DNA from: Chamaea fasciata
Lineage: Eukaryota; Chordata; Aves; Passeriformes; Sylviidae
Assembly: GCA_029207755.1 (NCBI GenBank)
Contig: JARCOQ010000006.1
Location: 66,066,093-66,130,092 of the forward strand
Length of the DNA stretch: 64,000 bases
Direction: 5' to 3'
Shown in pieces: positions 43,291-55,009 of this stretch (positions within the stretch are counted from its first letter, which is position 1; the number at the start of each line of letters is the position of its first letter). The notes under the pieces are model-generated. The model saw nothing but the letters and a program-made list of their open reading frames with translations. It did no database searches and was not told the origin of the DNA. The position numbers and the translations under genes were made by a program.

Positions 43291-43585
43291 AAGGACAAAG
43301 ATTTTAGCAGGGTCTATTGCCATAAGACAAGGGGTGTTGGTTTTAAACTGGAGGAGGGATGATTCAAATGAGCTTCAAGGAAGAAATTTTTAATCAATGA
43401 GGGTGATAAAAATGCTGTGGTCTCTGCCACAGGTTGCCCAGAGATGCTGTGGAAACATTCCAGGTTGGATGGGGCTTGGAACAAGCTGACTAGTTGAAGG
43501 TGTCCTTGCTTATTGCAGGGAGGGTGGAACTAAATGGGATTTAAAGTGTCTCCCAAGCCAAACCATTGTACGATTTTACGATCAT
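43291..43585 (+). mobile_element. CR1 fragment B, unit 12
   Basis: 295 bp; GGAACTAAATGGGATTT variant, which marks units 12-15. Confidence 0.88.
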
Positions 43586-43681
43586 CTCATCCAACTTCAC
43601 TGCTCCAACATGATTCCCATGAGCATGCAGGAGGCTGGGAAAAGGAATGTGGGCTCTCCCAGTTCAAACAAACAGAAAAGT

Positions 43682-44656
43682 TTATTTTGATGGCTGAGGG
43701 GGACGAGCACCAGAGGGTGATGCTCGTCTGATCCTGCTCTGGTTTTCAGGCCGACTGTACAGCTTTTTCTCCTGCCGCTGTTGCCGCCGGACGTGTCTCA
43801 TCCGGATTGGCCCAGGCTGGGAGCGTTTGTCCTTCATGGAGCCAGCGAAGAGCCAGGGTGGTCTGTATGGAGCTGCTTGTCTGCTGGGTGACTGAGTGTC
43901 CTGGGACAGCCCTGGCACCCCCTGAGTGGCGGTGCTGGGGCTGCTGGTCTCAATACTTTGGGCGATCCGGCGGTGTTTTGCTGCCGGGCTCCTGAGTGTC
44001 TGTGGCTCTGTGGCGCCCTCTGGATGGCCTCTCTTCAAGCTCTGCTTTTTGCAGGGGAAGCTGCTGCTGCTGCTGCTTCTGACCAGAACCACACTTTGAG
44101 ACAGCCCTGGCACCCCCTGAGTGGCGGTGCTGGGGCTGCTGGCCTCAGTATTTTGGGCCAGCACATCGTTGATCCGGCGGCGTTTTGCTGCCGGGCTCCT
44201 GAGTGACTGTGGCTCTGTGACGCCCTCTGGATGGCCTCTCTTCAAGCTCTGCTTTTTGCAGGGGAAGCTGCTGCTGCTGCTGCTGCTGACCAGCACCACA
44301 GCCTGGGACAGCCCTGGCACCCCCTGAGTGCCGGTGCTGGGGCTGCTGGTCTCAGCACGCAGCAGTGGCACTCGGTTCAGCCGTATGGGTTTCACTGCCC
44401 GGCTGCCCGGGCCTTGTGCTCTCTGTCTCCAGGAACGGCGCCGGGCCTGCTCCGCCCTGGGCTGTTCCGACAGGCCGCTGCTGCTGCTGCTGCTGTTTGG
44501 ATCTGCACATTGGAGAGAGGAGAGGGCAAGTGGTGTGAGCAGCTGCGCAGGGCTCGGGTGATGTCCGTGCAGGATTGTCCCCAAGGCCTTGCCGGGCTGG
44601 CTTAAGGGCAGGGGAGGCATATGTGCCCACAGGCCAGCCTGGCCCCGCTGGCCCAA
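43682..44656 (-). CDS. Ser-rich repeat protein, unit 12 copy (324 codons, 2 repeats)
   Basis: A-B arrangement: repeat C is missing, unlike units 1, 2 and 9-11, which lost A. Repeat A has RINDVLAQNT (Asp to Asn). The predicted protein is identical to that of unit 17. The first ATG is at 44620-44618. Confidence 0.55.
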   Translation of the reverse strand: MGQRGQAGLWAHMPPLPLSQPGKALGTILHGHHPSPAQLLTPLALSSLQCADPNSSSSSSGLSEQPRAEQARRRSWRQRAQGPGSRAVKPIRLNRVPLLRAETSSPSTGTQGVPGLSQAVVLVSSSSSSSFPCKKQSLKRGHPEGVTEPQSLRSPAAKRRRINDVLAQNTEASSPSTATQGVPGLSQSVVLVRSSSSSSFPCKKQSLKRGHPEGATEPQTLRSPAAKHRRIAQSIETSSPSTATQGVPGLSQDTQSPSRQAAPYRPPWLFAGSMKDKRSQPGPIRMRHVRRQQRQEKKLYSRPENQSRIRRASPSGARPPQPSK

Positions 44657-45490
44657 GAGAGCCAGAGGGAGTCTACCCTGGGTCGTTGTTGGAGCTCCTG
44701 CTTCCCCTTGCTGCAGCTCTTGACCGCTCCCCCACTGCCAGCCGTGGGGAGGGAGATTTTGCTCTCACCTTGCTTCTTCCCAGGAGGACACTTCTCAGCA
44801 GTGTTGTGCACCATTGTGGATAGGGAGCAGTGCCTGGAAGGTCTGTGCTGCAGGCCTTTCTCCTCCTGACAAAGCATCCCAGTCCTTGTTTGGACAGAGA
44901 GAGAGGCGTTTGTGGTGCCTCAGAGGCACCAGAACTCGCCAGTAGCCTTGGGCAAGCTCCTTCTCCTCGATCCTGTCCTCAGCTCTGCAAGTTGTGTTGC
45001 CACCTTTGTACCTTAGGGCTGGGTGATGATGTCACACTAGTCCCTGTCACCCACTGCCCTAATTCGGGGAGGCTATCCTTGTGGGTGCTGACAGTGACTT
45101 TGTCAATGCCAGGCACGGCTGTAAGGAGAAAAACAGAAATGGGAACAGGTTCATCAACAGGTTGGCGGGCTTAAGGAGACTTAGGTCTTACTACAGGTCA
45201 TCAGTGGTGATTAGGTCATACTAACCAGTCCTAATTCATTCTTTTGACAGCTCTAAGAGTACAGTTGATTGATTCATTCATTCTTTAAAAGAAGAGTTGT
45301 TCTGTGATACATTGGGCATATTGCTTGGGTCAGCCTCCTTAAAGGAAAATCAGAGTATTACCTACGGTCTCAAATGAAGCTTCTGAACCAACTTTAAGTA
45401 CTCATGTGTTTTTCCCGAAAGATAAAGTCTCTGAGGCCGTGGAAACTTCAGGATTGGGGTGGGCAAGCATGGCAGGAATTTGAGAAGATT

Positions 45491-45649
45491 GGTGCCCTGC
45501 AGGCACTGGGGGGCTCTGAAGTCTCCCTGGAGCCTTCTCTTCTCCAGGCTGAACAAGCTCAGCTCTCTCAGCCCATCTCCAGAGCAGAACTGCTCCAGCC
45601 CTTGGATCATGGCTGCAACCCTCCTCTGGACTCACTCCAGAAGTTCCAT
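45491..45649 (-). mobile_element. CR1 fragment A, unit 13
   Basis: Carries CCCTGCAGGCAC where other subfamilies have CCCTGTAGGCAC; this marks units 13-15. Confidence 0.83.
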
Positions 45650-45650
45650 G

Positions 45651-45661
45651 TTTTTTTTTTT

Positions 45662-45695
<34 letters not shown>
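45651..45695. repeat. T tract, unit 13
   Basis: 45 bp with a single G at 45662; same as unit 14. Confidence 0.9.
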
Positions 45696-45699
<4 letters not shown>

Positions 45700-46935
45700 G
45701 TGGAGACCCCAGATGTGGGTGCAGAATTACTTTTGGGTTCAGGCAAGCGTTTGTTCATCACAGTTACTCCCACAAGCCAGCCCAGGTGGGAGCAGAGCTC
45801 CTTCCACCCCACCCACCCTGTTTCCATCCCTTCTTCAGCACATCCCATGGTGCTTTTTTCTGCTGCTTCCCAGGAGCTGTTGGCTCTTGCCCTGCCCTGA
45901 CTGCTGGACCCGTCTGTGGACACGGCACAGCGATCTGTTGCCAGCTCTCTGGATTCTGAAGGAAAACCCAAGCAAATCTCTGAATCAAAGTAAAGGTGTC
46001 TTGCAAACTTAACCTAATCCTTTGTAAAGCTGTATTAAGGCCAAATTAAATTCAAATCTGTGGGTTCATTTTCCTCTTAGGCTTTATTCCTCGTTTGTTT
46101 GAGAGAGCTGGTGAGTCTTTTAGGACTCATGGTACCTTGGTTCCCTTTCAGAATGGAACAAATCTGAGACTTTTCCAGCCAGTTTTTCTTTAAATACCAC
46201 GAGTTTTCATTCCCCTTTCATTTAAAATACTTCCACAATTTAATATGAAATGCTGGGTAGCAAAACCGGTAGCACTTCCAGACAGAAAGAAGTATGTTGT
46301 GTGTAACTCCAAATGTGAATTCTCCTTGCAAAGTGATGGCTTTCCACTGAGGTGGATCAAACAGATGCTCAGTTGGATGCTGGTGCTGAAGCACTTTTCT
46401 CTTGTGGCTTGAGTGTCTGATGGCAACAGCCTGAGATTTTAATAGCAGAAAGAAGGGATTTCCTACTAACCTTCCCCGGAGAACTGTCACTTGTACAGTC
46501 TTTTCCAGGCTCGTCTAGTCTGACCTGCATCTTCTCCAAAACTTGGTCAATTTTTAAATACTTTTTAAACTTTTTGTGTACCATTTGCAGAGAACAGGAG
46601 GGTGCTGGCTATTTTTTTCACAAAATACACGCTGCTCTGTGAGTGAGGTGGTCCTCCGTTCTCCCCAGAGCAACCTTTACCAGTAAGCTCTGCTGCTTCT
46701 CAAGGATGGGATGCTGGTGCTGGTGTGGATAAACAGATTTTCTCCCATTTTCAGCACAGGTGATGGAGGGAGAGGAGCTGTTGGCCAAGAGCCTCATGGT
46801 GCCAGCACCTCCTGACATGCAGGAGCTGAAAAACTAGAGGTTTTGCCCTTGTTGCATTCAGTGGATTTCTAATTTTACTTCAAGCTAATTGCTTCCTCGT
46901 CCTGGGAGGTGCCAGGGAGATGCCCAAGGGGACAC

Positions 46936-47230
46936 AAGGACAAAGATTTTAGCAGGGTCTATTGCCATAAGACAAGGGGTGTTGGTTTTAAACTGGAGGA
47001 GGGATGATTCAAATGAGCTTCAAGGAAGAAATTTTTAATCAATGAGGGTGATAAAAATGCTGTGGTCTCTGCCACAGGTTGCCCAGAGATGCTGTGGAAA
47101 CATTCCAGGTTGGATGGGGCTTGGAACAAGCTGACTAGTTGAAGGTGTCCTTGCTTATTGCAGGGAGGGTGGAACTAAATGGGATTTAAAGTGTCTCCCA
47201 AGCCAAACCATTGTACGATTTTACGATCAT
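46936..47230 (+). mobile_element. CR1 fragment B, unit 13
   Basis: 295 bp; GGAACTAAATGGGATTT variant. Confidence 0.88.
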
Positions 47231-47326
47231 CTCATCCAACTTCACTGCTCCAACATGATTCCCATGAGCATGCAGGAGGCTGGGAAAAGGAATGTGGGCT
47301 CTCCCAGTTCAAACAAACAGAAAAGT

Positions 47327-48106
47327 TTATTTTGATGGCTGAGGGGGACGAGCACCAGAGGGTGATGCTCGTCTGATCCTGCTCTGGTTTTCAGGCCGAC
47401 TGTACAGCTTTTTCTCCTGCCGCTGTTGCCGCCGGACGTGTCTCATCCGGATTGGCCCAGGCTGGGAGCGTTTGTCCTTCATGGAGCCAGCGAAGAGCCA
47501 GGGTGGTCTGTATGGAGCTGCTTGTCTGCTGGGTGACTGAGTGTCCTGGGACAGCCCTGGCACCCCCTGAGTGGCGGTGCTGGGGCTGCTGGTCTCAATA
47601 CTTTGGGCCAGCACATCGTCGATCCGGCGGCGTTTTGCTGCCGGGCTCCTGAGTGACTGTGGCTCTGTGGCGCCGTCTGGATGGCCTCTTTTCAAGCTCT
47701 GCTTTTTGCACGGGAAGCTGCTGCTGCTGCTGCTGCTGACCAGCACCACAGCCTGGGACAGCCCTGGCACCCCCTGAGTGCCGGTGCTGGGGCTGCTGGT
47801 CTCAGCACGCAGCAGTGGCACTCGGTTCAGCCGTATGGGTTTCACTGCCCGGCTGCCCGGGCCTTGTGCTCTCTGTCTCCAGGAACGGCGCCAGGCCTGC
47901 TCCGCCCTGGGCTGTTCCGACAGGCCGCTGCTGCTGCTGCTGCTGTTTGGATCTGCACATTGGAGAGAGGAGAGGGCAAGTGGTGTGAGCAGCTGCGCAG
48001 GGCTCGGGTGATGTCCGTGCAGGATTGTCCCCAAGGCCTTGCCGGGCTGGCTTAAGGGCAGGGGAGGCATATGTGCCCACAGGCCAGCCTGGCCCCGCTG
48101 GCCCAA
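47327..48106 (-). CDS. Ser-rich repeat protein, unit 13 copy (259 codons, 1 repeat)
   Basis: Shortest class: a single 69-residue repeat that starts like A (STGTQ, AVVLVS) and ends like C (HPDGATEPQS, RIDDVLAQSI), as expected from one exchange between A and C. Private EQAWRRSWRQ (Arg to Trp) in the N-terminal segment. The first ATG is at 48070-48068. Confidence 0.55.
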   Translation of the reverse strand: MGQRGQAGLWAHMPPLPLSQPGKALGTILHGHHPSPAQLLTPLALSSLQCADPNSSSSSSGLSEQPRAEQAWRRSWRQRAQGPGSRAVKPIRLNRVPLLRAETSSPSTGTQGVPGLSQAVVLVSSSSSSSFPCKKQSLKRGHPDGATEPQSLRSPAAKRRRIDDVLAQSIETSSPSTATQGVPGLSQDTQSPSRQAAPYRPPWLFAGSMKDKRSQPGPIRMRHVRRQQRQEKKLYSRPENQSRIRRASPSGARPPQPSK

Positions 48107-48940
48107 GAGAGCCAGAGGGACTCTACCCTGGGTCGTTGTTGGAGCTCCTGCTTCCCCTTGCTGCAGCTCTTGACCGCTCCCCCACTGCCAGCCGTGGGGA
48201 GGGAGATTTTGCTCTCACCTTGCTTCTTCCCAGGAGGACACTTCTCAGCAGTGTTGTGCACCATTGTGGATAGGGAGCAGTGCCTGGAAGGTCTGTGCTG
48301 CAGGCCTTTCTCCTCCTGACAAAGCATCCCAGTCCTTGTTTGGACAGAGAGAGAGGCGTTTGTGGTGCCTCAGAGGCACCAGAACTCGCCAGTAGCCTTG
48401 GGCAAGCTCCTTCTCCTCGATCCTGTCCTCAGCTCTGCAAGTTGTGTTGCCACCTTTGTACCTTAGGGCTGGGTGATGATGTCACACTAGTCCCTGTCAC
48501 CCACTGCCCTAATTCGGGGAGGCTATCCTTGTGGGTGCTGACAGTGACTTTGTCAATGCCAGGCACGGCTGTAAGGAGAAAAACAGAAATGGGAACAGGT
48601 TCATCAACAGGTTGGCGGGCTTAAGGAGACTTAGGTCTTACTACAGGTCATCAGTGGTGATTAGGTCATACTAACCAGTCCTAATTCATTCTTTTGACAG
48701 CTCTAAGAGTACAGTTGATTGATTCATTCATTCTTTAAAAGAAGAGTTGTTCTGTGATACATTGGGCATATTGCTTGGGTCAGCCTCCTTAAAGGAAAAT
48801 CAGAGTATTACCTACGGTCTCAAATGAAGCTTCTGAACCAACTTTAAGTACTCATGTGTTTTTCCCGAAAGATAAAGTCTCTGAGGCCGTGGAAACTTCA
48901 GGATTGGGGTGGGCAAGCATGGCAGGAATTTGAGAAGATT

Positions 48941-49099
48941 GGTGCCCTGCAGGCACTGGGGGGCTCTGAAGTCTCCCTGGAGCCTTCTCTTCTCCAGGCT
49001 GAACAAGCTCAGCTCTCTCAGCCCATCTCCAGAGCAGAACTGCTCCAGCCCTTGGATCATGGCTGCAACCCTCCTCTGGACTCACTCCAGAAGTTCCAT
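48941..49099 (-). mobile_element. CR1 fragment A, unit 14
   Basis: CCCTGCAGGCAC variant, as in unit 13. Confidence 0.83.
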
Positions 49100-49100
49100 G

Positions 49101-49111
49101 TTTTTTTTTTT

Positions 49112-49145
<34 letters not shown>
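49101..49145. repeat. T tract, unit 14
   Basis: 45 bp with a single G at 49112. Confidence 0.9.
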
Positions 49146-49149
<4 letters not shown>

Positions 49150-50385
49150 GTGGAGACCCCAGATGTGGGTGCAGAATTACTTTTGGGTTCAGGCAAGCGT
49201 TTGTTCATCACAGTTACTCCCACAAGCCAGCCCAGGTGGGAGCAGAGCTCCTTCCACCCCACCCACCCTGTTTCCATCCCTTCTTCAGCACATCCCATGG
49301 TGCTTTTTTCTGCTGCTTCCCAGGAGCTGTTGGCTCTTGCCCTGCCCTGACTGCTGGACCCGTCTGTGGACACGGCACAGCGATCTGTTGCCAGCTCTCT
49401 GGATTCTGAAGGAAAACCCAAGCAAATCTCTGAATCAAAGTAAAGGTGTCTTGCAAACTTAACCTAATCCTTTGTAAAGCTGTATTAAGGCCAAATTAAA
49501 TTCAAATCTGTGGGTTCATTTTCCTCTTAGGCTTTATTCCTCGTTTGTTTGAGAGAGCTGGTGAGTCTTTTAGGACTCATGGTACCTTGGTTCCCTTTCA
49601 GAATGGAACAAATCTGAGACTTTTCCAGCCAGTTTTTCTTTAAATACCACGAGTTTTCATTCCCCTTTCATTTAAAATACTTCCACAATTTAATATGAAA
49701 TGCTGGGTAGCAAAACCGGTAGCACTTCCAGACAGAAAGAAGTATGTTGTGTGTAACTCCAAATGTGAATTCTCCTTGCAAAGTGATGGCTTTCCACTGA
49801 GGTGGATCAAACAGATGCTCAGTTGGATGCTGGTGCTGAAGCACTTTTCTCTTGTGGCTTGAGTGTCTGATGGCAACAGCCTGAGATTTTAATAGCAGAA
49901 AGAAGGGATTTCCTACTAACCTTCCCCGGAGAACTGTCACTTGTACAGTCTTTTCCAGGCTCGTCTAGTCTGACCTGCATCTTCTCCAAAACTTGGTCAA
50001 TTTTTAAATACTTTTTAAACTTTTTGTGTACCATTTGCAGAGAACAGGAGGGTGCTGGCTATTTTTTTCACAAAATACACGCTGCTCTGTGAGTGAGGTG
50101 GTCCTCCGTTCTCCCCAGAGCAACCTTTACCAGTAAGCTCTGCTGCTTCTCAAGGATGGGATGCTGGTGCTGGTGTGGATAAACAGATTTTCTCCCATTT
50201 TCAGCACAGGTGATGGAGGGAGAGGAGCTGTTGGCCAAGAGCCTCATGGTGCCAGCACCTCCTGACATGCAGGAGCTGAAAAACTAGAGGTTTTGCCCTT
50301 GTTGCATTCAGTGGATTTCTAATTTTACTTCAAGCTAATTGCTTCCTCGTCCTGGGAGGTGCCAGGGAGATGCCCAAGGGGACAC

Positions 50386-50680
50386 AAGGACAAAGATTTT
50401 AGCAGGGTCTATTGCCATAAGACAAGGGGTGTTGGTTTTAAACTGGAGGAGGGATGATTCAAATGAGCTTCAAGGAAGAAATTTTTAATCAATGAGGGTG
50501 ATAAAAATGCTGTGGTCTCTGCCACAGGTTGCCCAGAGATGCTGTGGAAACATTCCAGGTTGGATGGGGCTTGGAACAAGCTGACTAGTTGAAGGTGTCC
50601 TTGCTTATTGCAGGGAGGGTGGAACTAAATGGGATTTAAAGTGTCTCCCAAGCCAAACCATTGTACGATTTTACGATCAT
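50386..50680 (+). mobile_element. CR1 fragment B, unit 14
   Basis: 295 bp; GGAACTAAATGGGATTT variant. Confidence 0.88.
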
Positions 50681-50776
50681 CTCATCCAACTTCACTGCTC
50701 CAACATGATTCCCATGAGCATGCAGGAGGCTGGGAAAAGGAATGTGGGCTCTCCCAGTTCAAACAAACAGAAAAGT

Positions 50777-51556
50777 TTATTTTGATGGCTGAGGGGGACG
50801 AGCACCAGAGGGTGATGCTCGTCTGATCCTGCTCTGGTTTTCAGGCCGACTGTACAGCTTTTTCTCCTGCCGCTGTTGCCGCCGGACGTGTCTCATACGG
50901 ATTGGCCCAGGCTGGGAGCGTTTGTCCTTCATGGAGCCAGCGAAGAGCCAGGGTGGTCTGTATGGAGCTGCTTGTCTGCTGGGTGACTGAGTGTCCTGGG
51001 ACAGCCCTGGCACCCCCTGAGTGGCGGTGCTGGGGCTGCTGGTCTCAATACTTTGGGCCAGCACATCGTCGATCCGGCGGCGTTTTGCTGCCGGGCTCCT
51101 GAGTGACTGTGGCTCTGTGGCGCCGTCTGGATGGCCTCTTTTCAAGCTCTGCTTTTTGCACGGGAAGCTGCTGCTGCTGCTGCTGCTGACCAGCACCACA
51201 GCCTGGGACAGCCCTGGCACCCCCTGAGTGCCGGTGCTGGGGCTGCTGGTCTCAGCACGCAGCAGTGGCACTCGGTTCAGCCGTATGGGTTTCACTGCCC
51301 GGCTGCCCGGGCCTTGTGCTCTCTGTCTCCAGGAACGGCGCCGGGCCTGCTCCGCCCTGGGCTGTTCCGACAGGCCGCTGCTGCTGCTGCTGCTGTTTGG
51401 ATCTGCACATTGGAGAGAGGAGAGGGCAAGTGGTGTGAGCAGCTGCGCAGGGCTCGGGTGATGTCCGTGCAGGATTGTCCCCAAGGTTTTGCCGGGCTGG
51501 CTTAAGGGCAGGGGAGGCATATGTGCCCACAGGCCAGCCTGGCCCCGCTGGCCCAA
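50777..51556 (-). CDS. Ser-rich repeat protein, unit 14 copy (259 codons, 1 repeat)
   Basis: Same A/C fusion repeat as unit 13. It differs by PGKTLGTIL (Ala to Thr, shared with unit 15) and by the common EQARRRSWRQ. The first ATG is at 51520-51518. Confidence 0.55.
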   Translation of the reverse strand: MGQRGQAGLWAHMPPLPLSQPGKTLGTILHGHHPSPAQLLTPLALSSLQCADPNSSSSSSGLSEQPRAEQARRRSWRQRAQGPGSRAVKPIRLNRVPLLRAETSSPSTGTQGVPGLSQAVVLVSSSSSSSFPCKKQSLKRGHPDGATEPQSLRSPAAKRRRIDDVLAQSIETSSPSTATQGVPGLSQDTQSPSRQAAPYRPPWLFAGSMKDKRSQPGPIRMRHVRRQQRQEKKLYSRPENQSRIRRASPSGARPPQPSK

Positions 51557-52390
51557 GAGAGCCAGAGGGACTCTACCCTGGGTCGTTGTTGGAGCTCCTG
51601 CTTCCCCTTGCTGCAGCTCTTGACCGCTCCCCCACTGCCAGCCGTGGGGAGGGAGATTTTGCTCTCACCTTGCTTCTTCCCAGGAGGACACTTCTCAGCA
51701 GTGTTGTGCACCATTGTGGATAGGGAGCAGTGCCTGGAAGGTCTGTGCTGCAGGCCTTTCTCCTCCTGACAAAGCATCCCAGTCCTTGTTTGGACAGAGA
51801 GAGAGGCGTTTGTGGTGCCTCAGAGGCACCAGAACTCGCCAGTAGCCTTGGGCAAGCTCCTTCTCCTCGATCCTGTCCTCAGCTCTGCAAGTTGTGTTGC
51901 CACCTTTGTACCTTAGGGCTGGGTGATGATGTCACACTAGTCCCTGTCACCCACTGCCCTAATTCGGGGAGGCTATCCTTGTGGGTGCTGACAGTGACTT
52001 TGTCAATGCCAGGCACGGCTGTAAGGAGAAAAACAGAAATGGGAACAGGTTCATCAACAGGTTGGCGGGCTTAAGGAGACTTAGGTCTTACTACAGGTCA
52101 TCAGTGGTGATTAGGTCATACTAACCAGTCCTAATTCATTCTTTTGACAGCTCTAAGAGTACAGTTGATTGATTCATTCATTCTTTAAAAGAAGAGTTGT
52201 TCTGTGATACATTGGGCATATTGCTTGGGTCAGCCTCCTTAAAGGAAAATCAGAGTATTACCTACGGTCTCAAATGAAGCTTCTGAACCAACTTTAAGTA
52301 CTCATGTGTTTTTCCCGAAAGATAAAGTCTCTGAGGCCGTGGAAACTTCAGGATTGGGGTGGGCAAGCATGGCAGGAATTTGAGAAGATT

Positions 52391-52549
52391 GGTGCCCTGC
52401 AGGCACTGGGGGGCTCTGAAGTCTCCCTGGAGCCTTCTCTTCTCCAGGCTGAACAAGCTCAGCTCTCTCAGCCCATCTCCAGAGCAGAACTGCTCCAGCC
52501 CTTGGATCATGGCTGCAACCCTCCTCTGGACTCACTCCAGAAGTTCCAT
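52391..52549 (-). mobile_element. CR1 fragment A, unit 15
   Basis: CCCTGCAGGCAC variant, as in units 13 and 14. Confidence 0.83.
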
Positions 52550-52550
52550 G

Positions 52551-52595
52551 TTTTTTTTTGTTTTTTTTTGTTTTTTTTTGTTTTTTTTTTTTTTT
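52551..52595. repeat. T tract, unit 15
   Basis: 45 bp, but with G every tenth base three times in succession: a local 10-bp periodic expansion not seen elsewhere. Confidence 0.9.
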
Positions 52596-53835
52596 AAACG
52601 TGGAGACCCCAGATGTGGGTGCAGAATTACTTTTGGGTTCAGGCAAGCGTTTGTTCATCACAGTTACTCCCACAAGCCAGCCCAGGTGGGAGCAGAGCTC
52701 CTTCCACCCCACCCACCCTGTTTCCATCCCTTCTTCAGCACATCCCATGGTGCTTTTTTCTGCTGCTTCCCAGGAGCTGTTGGCTCTTGCCCTGCCCTGA
52801 CTGCTGGACCCGTCTGTGGACACGGCACAGCGATCTGTTGCCAGCTCTCTGGATTCTGAAGGAAAACCCAAGCAAATCTCTGAATCAAAGTAAAGGTGTC
52901 TTGCAAACTTAACCTAATCCTTTGTAAAGCTGTATTAAGGCCAAATTAAATTCAAATCTGTGGGTTCATTTTCCTCTTAGGCTTTATTCCTCGTTTGTTT
53001 GAGAGAGCTGGTGAGTCTTTTAGGACTCATGGTACCTTGGTTCCCTTTCAGAATGGAACAAATCTGAGACTTTTCCAGCCAGTTTTTCTTTAAATACCAC
53101 GAGTTTTCATTCCCCTTTCATTTAAAATACTTCCACAATTTAATATGAAATGCTGGGTAGCAAAACCGGTAGCACTTCCAGACAGAAAGAAGTATGTTGT
53201 GTGTAACTCCAAATGTGAATTCTCCTTGCAAAGTGATGGCTTTCCACTGAGGTGGATCAAACAGATGCTCAGTTGGATGCTGGTGCTGAAGCACTTTTCT
53301 CTTGTGGCTTGAGTGTCTGATGGCAACAGCCTGAGATTTTAATAGCAGAAAGAAGGGATTTCCTACTAACCTTCCCCGGAGAACTGTCACTTGTACAGTC
53401 TTTTCCAGGCTTGTCTAGTCTGACCTGCATCTTCTCCAAAACTTGGTCAATTTTTAAATACTTTTTAAACTTTTTGTGTACCATTTGCAGAGAACAGGAG
53501 GGTGCTGGCTATTTTTTTCACAAAATACACGCTGCTCTGTGAGTGAGGTGGTCCTCCGTTCTCCCCAGAGCAACCTTTACCTGTCAGCTCTGCTGCTTCT
53601 CAAGGATGGGATGCTGGTGCTGGTGTGGATAAACAGATTTTCTCCCATTTTCAGCACAGGTGATGGAGGGAGAGGAGCTGTTGGCCAAGAGCCTCATGGT
53701 GCCAGCACCTCCTGACATGCAGGAGCTGAAAAACTAGAGGTTTTGCCCTTGTTGCATTCAGTGGATTTCTAATTTTACTTCAAGCTAATTGCTTCCTCGT
53801 CCTGGGAGGTGCCAGGGAGATGCCCAAGGGGACAC

Positions 53836-54130
53836 AAGGACAAAGATTTTAGCAGGGTCTATTGCCATAAGACAAGGGGTGTTGGTTTTAAACTGGAGGA
53901 GGGATGATTCAAATGAGCTTCAAGGAAGAAATTTTTAATCAATGAGGGTGATAAAAATGCTGTGGTCTCTGCCACAGGTTGCCCAGAGATGCTGTGGAAA
54001 CATTCCAGGTTGGATGGGGCTTGGAACAAGCTGACTAGTTGAAGGTGTCCTTGCTTATTGCAGGGAGGGTGGAACTAAATGGGATTTAAAGTGTCTCCCA
54101 AGCCAAACCATTGTACGATTTTACGATCAT
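53836..54130 (+). mobile_element. CR1 fragment B, unit 15
   Basis: 295 bp; GGAACTAAATGGGATTT variant. Confidence 0.88.
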
Positions 54131-54226
54131 CTCATCCAACTTCACTGCTCCAACATGATTCCCATGAGCATGCAGGAGGCTGGGAAAAGGAATGTGGGCT
54201 CTCCCAGTTCAAACAAACAGAAAAGT

Positions 54227-55009
54227 TTATTTTGATGGCTGAGGGGGACGAGCACCAGAGGGTGATGCTCGTCTGATCCTGCTCTGGTTTTCAGGCCGAC
54301 TGTACAGCTTTTTCTCCTGCCGCTGTTGCCGCCGGACGTGTCTCATCCGGATTGGCCCAGGCTGGGAGCGTTTGTCCTTCATGGAGCCAGCGAAGAGCCA
54401 GGGTGGTCTGTATGGAGCTGCTTGTCTGCTGGGTGACTGAGTGTCCTGGGACAGCCCTGGCACCCCCTGAGTGGCGGTGCTGGGGCTGCTGGTCTCAATA
54501 CTTTGGGCCAGCACATCGTCGATCCGGCGGCGTTTTGCTGCCGGGCTCCTGAGTGACTGTGGCTCTGTGGCGCCGTCTGGATGGCCTCTCTTCAAGCTCT
54601 GCTTTTTGCAGGGGAAGCTGCTGCTGCTGCTGCTGCTGCTGACCAGCACCACAGCCTGGGACAGCCCTGGCACCCCCTGAGTGCCGGTGCTGGGGCTGCT
54701 GGTCTCAGCACGCAGCAGTGGCACTCGGTTCAGCCGTATGGGTTTCACTGCCCGGCTGCCCAGGCCTTGTGCTCTCTGTCTCCAGGAACGGCGCCGGGCC
54801 TGCTCCGCCCTGGGCTGTTCCGACAGGCCGCTGCTGCTGCTGCTGCTGTTTGGATCTGCACATTGGAGAGAGGAGAGGGCAAGTGGTGTGAGCAGCTGCG
54901 CAGGGCTCGGGTGATGTCCGTGCAGGATTGTCCCCAAGGTTTTGCCGGGCTGGCTTAAGGGCAGGGGAGGCATATGTGCCCACAGGCCAGCCTGGCCCCG
55001 CTGGCCCAA
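54227..55009 (-). CDS. Ser-rich repeat protein, unit 15 copy (260 codons, 1 repeat)
   Basis: A/C fusion repeat with one additional serine in the run, plus PGKTLGTIL and a private RAQGLGSRA (Pro to Leu). The +3 bp change shows frame-preserving slippage at the CTG tract. The first ATG is at 54973-54971. Confidence 0.55.
   Translation of the reverse strand: MGQRGQAGLWAHMPPLPLSQPGKTLGTILHGHHPSPAQLLTPLALSSLQCADPNSSSSSSGLSEQPRAEQARRRSWRQRAQGLGSRAVKPIRLNRVPLLRAETSSPSTGTQGVPGLSQAVVLVSSSSSSSSFPCKKQSLKRGHPDGATEPQSLRSPAAKRRRIDDVLAQSIETSSPSTATQGVPGLSQDTQSPSRQAAPYRPPWLFAGSMKDKRSQPGPIRMRHVRRQQRQEKKLYSRPENQSRIRRASPSGARPPQPSK

Larger units (their letters stand above)
41260..44891. repeat. Macrosatellite unit 12 (3,632 bp)
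   Basis: The left part resembles unit 11 (GGATTGAGGTGGGC near 41820). From about 42860 it switches to the type of units 13-15 (TTTACCAGTAAGCTC near 43031; GGAACTAAATGGG near 43527). It is a clear mosaic at the boundary between two subfamilies. Confidence 0.97.
44892..48341. repeat. Macrosatellite unit 13 (3,450 bp)
   Basis: First of three short units with a single coding repeat. From here on the array reads GACACGGCACAGC (near 45920) where units 1-12 have GACACTGCACAGC. Confidence 0.97.
48342..51791. repeat. Macrosatellite unit 14 (3,450 bp)
   Basis: Nearly identical to unit 13, with the same length and the same T tract. Visible differences include CTCATACGG against CTCATCCGG (near 50892) and CCAAGGTTTTGCC against CCAAGGCCTTGCC (near 51483). 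This is the most recent-looking pair in the window. Confidence 0.97.
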